In this document: positions 60,438-64,000 of the stretch, piece after piece
How positions within the stretch are numbered: position 1 is the stretch's first letter
How the letters are laid out: the number at the start of each line of letters is the position of its first letter
Assembly (NCBI RefSeq): GCF_963675165.1
Contig: NC_087380.1
Span: 7,574,517 to 7,638,516, forward strand
Source of the DNA: Halichondria panicea
Lineage: Eukaryota > Porifera > Demospongiae > Suberitida > Halichondriidae
Direction of reading: 5' to 3'
Length of the DNA: 64,000 bases
The notes under the pieces: model-generated
Seen by the model: only the letters and a program-made list of their open reading frames with translations
Told to the model about the DNA's origin: nothing
Databases searched by the model: none
Made by a program: the position numbers and the translations under genes

Positions 60438-61493
60438 TCAGTACATCATAAATGAATCAAATCCTCTGATGTCTTTACCGTCACCATCCTCAGTAACTTG
60501 ATTTTGTTTCTTCTTCTTACTCTTTTTCTGTTCTTTAGTCAACCCACCACTTCCTTTAATAATAGGCTCCCTAATTTTCTCTGCACGCACACCATACGGT
60601 TGTTGGTTGAATCCCTCCAGTCTAACTCTTTGTTCATTGGTTATGTAACTCTGCTCCCTCAACCATCTCTCATGGCTGTATGGCTCCTCACTCCCGTCAA
60701 CATCGTCTTCCTCCAGCTCTTCCTGCAATTCTTGCAGCTGCTCATGAGGCTGCTGCCACGGTGGAAACGAGAAACTAGTGCTCATCCCCCCGGCCAGGTG
60801 CTCTGGTTGCTTATACGGAGAACTGTATATGTTTGTTACAGGTGCATGATGGAGGTTAGGCAAGACAGGGAGTTGTCTTATCGCAACAGCTCTTCTTTCT
60901 CTTCGATTGGACCGTGGATCGCTGGACGGGTTAGAAGGTTCTGATGTTCGCAATGGTCTTCGTGGCAGCTCCGGACTGAGATAGGAGGAACTTGCTTGAG
61001 CACGGGTGACAGGTATAGAGTGTCTACGAGGGCTTAGGGGTGGAGGTGATATGGAAATGATGGGGGGATTCTTTGGCTTCAGTTGGGGGCTATTGTACAT
61101 TGGAAACACGTTGGCTAGTGAAGGACGATTGGTCTTGCCTACAAGAGCATCGGGGTCAAATCCACCTCTCGTGTGATCATCCTCTGACGAAGAGGGGGGG
61201 TCAGTTTGTGGTCGCATCTGCGCTCCAGGTGTGTAGTTTGCAAGGTGAGAAATGGGATTTCCAGAAAATGGACCATTAAATGCACCGAATGGAATTGGAC
61301 GTGGAGCGAATGGATTCATGTTATTGTAACAATCTTTAATAGAAGGCTTTCCAACTGGTGACGGCGTTCTGTCCTTCTCCTTTTTTCTCCTAATCCACGG
61401 CTTCATGATTGCTTGTTTCCATTTGGGCTTGCTCTCTCTCTCTCTTTCCAGGGTACTTGGAGCACTCCAGGGTGGGTAAGGTATTGAAGCCAT
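60438..61493 (-). CDS. Unrecognised proline/serine-rich protein
   Basis: Seen: a single coding exon of 351 residues plus stop, ATG at 61493. A CTGCAG acceptor lies just upstream (about 61502-61507), so an upstream 5' UTR exon is likely. The N-terminus has a basic stretch (KPWIRRKKEKDR). There is one NPF (MNPFAPRP) and many Pro/Ser blocks (SISPPPLSPRR). A Glu/Leu-rich segment (LQELQEELEEDD) follows. The C-terminal half has EPYSHERWLREQ and IREPIIKGSGGL, then Lys-rich KKSKKKK and the end RGFDSFMMY. It has no transmembrane segment or enzyme motif and is probably largely disordered. I do not recognise the family. Its frame is intact and its codon use looks like its neighbours, so it is likely real. 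It is head to head with DPYD. Confidence 0.75.
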   Translation of the reverse strand: MASIPYPPWSAPSTLERERESKPKWKQAIMKPWIRRKKEKDRTPSPVGKPSIKDCYNNMNPFAPRPIPFGAFNGPFSGNPISHLANYTPGAQMRPQTDPPSSSEDDHTRGGFDPDALVGKTNRPSLANVFPMYNSPQLKPKNPPIISISPPPLSPRRHSIPVTRAQASSSYLSPELPRRPLRTSEPSNPSSDPRSNRRERRAVAIRQLPVLPNLHHAPVTNIYSSPYKQPEHLAGGMSTSFSFPPWQQPHEQLQELQEELEEDDVDGSEEPYSHERWLREQSYITNEQRVRLEGFNQQPYGVRAEKIREPIIKGSGGLTKEQKKSKKKKQNQVTEDGDGKDIRGFDSFMMY

Positions 61494-61878
61494 GCTAGCA
61501 AACTGCAGCAAATAAATTTTTAACAGTAAAATAAATTGGTAGCTATAGCAAGCGCTAGCAGTACTGAAAGGGCAGTTTATCTTATTGAACAGTCTTGCAG
61601 GAGTAAAACATACCTTTGTGTGTTCCCTTGTGTGCCTGCAACATCAATGGGCTAATGATATTCATGGCCTGTTTGCAGGTTGCAAAAAGCTACAAGATCC
61701 ACCCCCTTTTCTATCCCATCCAGCCACTCCCTCAGCATCACGTGACCGCATGCTTCATGCAGCTTTTGTTGTTCTTTAGAAAGGTGGGCGTGGTAGGTCT
61801 GACCTTCCTACAGTTTCATAGCTACTCTGCCCACTCGTACTCCTAGATCCTCCAGCTTGTCCAGCTCGCCCTCTCAGA
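61494..61878. promoter_or_regulatory. Shared upstream region (unrecognised gene / DPYD)
   Basis: 385 bp between divergent start codons, probably including a 5' UTR exon of the minus-strand gene. Short frames here are not convincing. Confidence 0.4.
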
Positions 61879-62736
61879 ATGACCCACATATATGTATCTA
61901 AAGATACACCAGATATAGAGGTAGGTATAGTGCAGTGGTCCAATGCACTGGTTGCAATGAGTGCATGCTATACCTCACAGAGTCTGCTTGCCCTGAACCC
62001 TCGTGTGACTAACCATGCCAGCCTGGTCTCCACTAACAAGACAAAGCAAGCTCGCAAGTACTGGAGAAGGAACAAGGACAAGTCATGCTCTGTAAGGAAC
62101 GGTTTATTTATAATCATGCTGTTAAAGTGATCCACCCACTATTATTAACTATGGGATATAATTATAATCATTATTTCCTCATGCACGTGTATACATGATT
62201 TTTGTTGCAGTACACTAAATTATGGACAGCAGAAAATTGAAGAGTCAGAATATTTGTGTAATGTGTAGTACCAAGGGCGTATAAAAGAAGAGAGGGCATG
62301 CAACTCCACTATCAGTACACGTAGCTAGCAGAGTTCAAACGTGGGCGGAGGAATGTGTGCATTTGCATGAAGTGCTAAAAATAGAAGTTTCATTTCATGC
62401 ACAGTCATGCACATTCAACCGCCCACGTTTGAACTCTGCTCATATAGGAGTTGCATGCCCTCTCTTCTTTTATACACCCTTGGTAGTACAATGTATAATT
62501 AGTACTATGTCTATTCTTCTCATTGTAATGTCTATTGTATCATTATTTACCATTATATGCAGTCATGTGCTACAACCAAAGAGCACAACTTTGATGACAT
62601 CAAGCACACTACACTGAGTGAGAGAGCTGCTCTCAAGGAGGCGGGGCGTTGTCTCAAGTGTGCCGACGCCCCCTGTCAGAAGAGCTGCCCTACTCAACTT
62701 GACATCAAGTACTTCATCACCTGCATCTCAAACAAG
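61879..62736 (+). CDS. DPYD: Dihydropyrimidine dehydrogenase, first three exons only
   Basis: Seen: exons 61879-61920, 61981-62091 and 62563-62736, in phase, coding the first 109 residues. [12 protein letters not shown]-like [31 protein letters not shown] and the iron-sulphur motif [14 protein letters not shown] match the N-terminus of DPYD. Family knowledge: this FAD/FMN/4Fe-4S enzyme reduces uracil and thymine with NADPH in the cytosol, at about 1000 residues. About 90 per cent of the protein is absent from the window. Intron 3 runs into repeats and then into antisense 18S rRNA at 63425. The gene is therefore either interrupted or cut by a join in the assembly. Confidence 0.9.
62271..62483. 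mobile_element. 213-bp palindromic MITE in DPYD intron 2
   Basis: The ends CCAAGGGCGTATAAAAGAAG and CTTCTTTTATACACCCTTGG are inverted, with two mismatches. The inversion goes on through AGAGGGCATGCAACTCC and AGAGTTCAAACGTGGGCGG, so nearly the whole element is a hairpin. TAGTA is repeated directly on both sides. There is no coding capacity. Confidence 0.9.
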
Positions 62737-62939
62737 GTGTGTGATAAGAAAGTTAGTAGATTTTTAGTAGAGTTTCTTTTGAAGCGGTGAAGAATTAGTT
62801 GTTTCTCAAGAAAGAACTACACTAGCAGGTTTTGACTGACTTTTCTCTCATTGTATTCATTGTCTATACTCAATTAATTGTGACAGCTGGTGCATTGAAT
62901 GACATACATGTGTGCGTACCTGCTTCACCCCACAGCGTT

Positions 62940-63424
62940 AAATAATATCTTTCAACAGCCATAACTTTAGTATTGTTGATCCAATGCCAAAAATTTCTGA
63001 AAGCTTAGAAAGAGATCTCAATCCAAAATTTTGTCCGTGCCCTAATTTGTCATTTTTCGGCCTCGGACCATGGGCTATTTATTATCCATGGTATCGCCAA
63101 ATTGGCAAATTCTTTTATCTCTCAAATATCAACTTTGATGACACCATTTGAAAGGTCTCTTTCTAAGCTTTCAGAAAATCATAAAATTTTTGACATTGGA
63201 TCCACAGAATTCAAGTTATAGCAGCTGAAAGAGTCCCCGAACCATTGATTAAATTGTGGAGGGGGAACATCTTTCAACAGCCATTAACTTGAGTACCGTT
63301 CATCCAATGTCAAAAATACTATAATTTTCTGAAAGCTTAGAAGGAGACCTTTCAAATGATGTGTTTCAATCCAAAACTCCTTCGGAGCCTAAATTTGACA
63401 TTTTTCGGCCTCGGACCATGGGCT
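62940..63424. repeat. One full and one truncated copy of the dispersed palindromic repeat
   Basis: The first copy (about 62943-63240) has both arms and the GGACCATGGGCTA centre. The second (from about 63272) stops just after its own GGACCATGGGCTA, where 18S rRNA sequence begins. Confidence 0.85.
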
Positions 63425-63526
63425 AGGTTAAGGTCTCGTTCGTTATCGGAATTAACCAGACAAATCACTCCACCAACTAAGAACGGCCATGCACCACCAC
63501 CCATAGAATCAAGAAAGAGCTCTCAA

Positions 63527-63557
<31 letters not shown>

Positions 63558-63589
63558 GAGTTTCCCCGTGTTGAGTCAAATTAAGCCGC

Positions 63590-63668
<79 letters not shown>

Positions 63669-63781
63669 GACTTTGATTTCTCATAAGGTGCCGATGGAGT
63701 CAAACATTAACATCCACCGATCCCTAGTCGGCATAGTTTATGGTTAGGACTACGACGGTATCTGATCGTCTTCGAACCCCT

Positions 63782-63829
<48 letters not shown>

Positions 63830-63832
63830 CTA

Positions 63833-63864
<32 letters not shown>

Positions 63865-64000
63865 CTGACAATTAAATACGAATGCCCCCAACTGTCCCTC
63901 TTAATCATTACTTCGGCCCTAGAAACCAACAAAATAGGACCGAGGTCCTCTTCCATTATTCCATGCTAATGTATTCAGGCGATAGCCTGCCTTGAACACT
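63425..64000 (-). rRNA. 18S rRNA: 18S (small subunit) rRNA fragment, antisense
   Basis: Read on the minus strand, this is the central and 3' part of eukaryotic 18S rRNA. Universally conserved stretches are present: GGCTTAATTTGACTCAACAC, AAACTTAAAGGAATTGACGG, ATACCGTCGTAGTCC and GATAACGAACGAGACCTTAA. The rRNA's 3' remainder is missing because similarity stops at 63425. The 5' part continues past the window edge. The conserved sites look undamaged. Confidence 0.96.

Noticed and set aside
61585-61846. Frames upstream of DPYD as extra N-terminal exons
   Set aside because: None resembles the DPYD N-terminus. The frame starting [14 protein letters not shown] at 61879 begins with an ATG and continues in phase.

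Overview
This is animal nuclear DNA, most likely from a demosponge or a similarly compact early-branching metazoan. That inference rests on the gene set, on short introns of mostly 60-500 bp with GT-AG ends, on genes packed 200-450 bp apart and often head to head, on abundant CA/TG microsatellites, and on a multi-copy metabotropic-glutamate-receptor-like family beside animal genes (PKA catalytic subunit, MED8, ALG2, TTC33, NKAPD1, LEXM/CIMAP2, MPV17L2, DPYD). The species cannot be fixed from the sequence alone. I built the exon models by hand by matching splice phase across every junction. All of them close in frame except one LEXM junction.

Layout. 1-2.6 kb: 3' part of PIF1 helicase (+). 2.8-4.5 kb: an MPV17L2-like membrane protein (-). 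5.6-9.2 kb: a malate/lactate dehydrogenase of the Ldh_2 family (-), head to head with a PKA catalytic subunit (+, 9.6-12.7 kb). 13.0-18.1 kb: a 14-exon gene whose single in-frame product joins a catalytically degenerate kinesin motor, a DEP domain and ankyrin repeats. 18-38.7 kb: a tandem triplicated block. Each unit carries the tail of that ankyrin gene (+; functional in unit 1, decayed in units 2 and 3) and a single-exon class C GPCR (-) of mGluR type. Transposons have inserted into and between the units. 39.0-50.7 kb: a 16-exon EH-domain and coiled-coil endocytic-type protein (+). 51.5-62.7 kb: a dense housekeeping and ciliary cluster, LEXM/CIMAP2(-) <> MED8(+), ALG2(-) <> TTC33(+), a Tctex1-type dynein light chain(-) <> NKAPD1(+), an unrecognised proline/serine-rich protein(-) <> the 5' end of DPYD(+). 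The last 576 bases are antisense 18S rRNA, joined abruptly to a dispersed repeat.

The genes do not form one pathway. The linked themes are signalling (PKA and three GPCR paralogues) and cilium or microtubule biology (pseudo-kinesin, LEXM, Tctex1). The observations most worth following are the pseudo-kinesin/DEP/ankyrin protein, the receptor array with a paralogue-specific change in its predicted ligand pocket, and a family of short transposons sharing TAGNCTC ends and 9-bp target duplications. CA repeats also lie directly against the 3' splice site of many introns.
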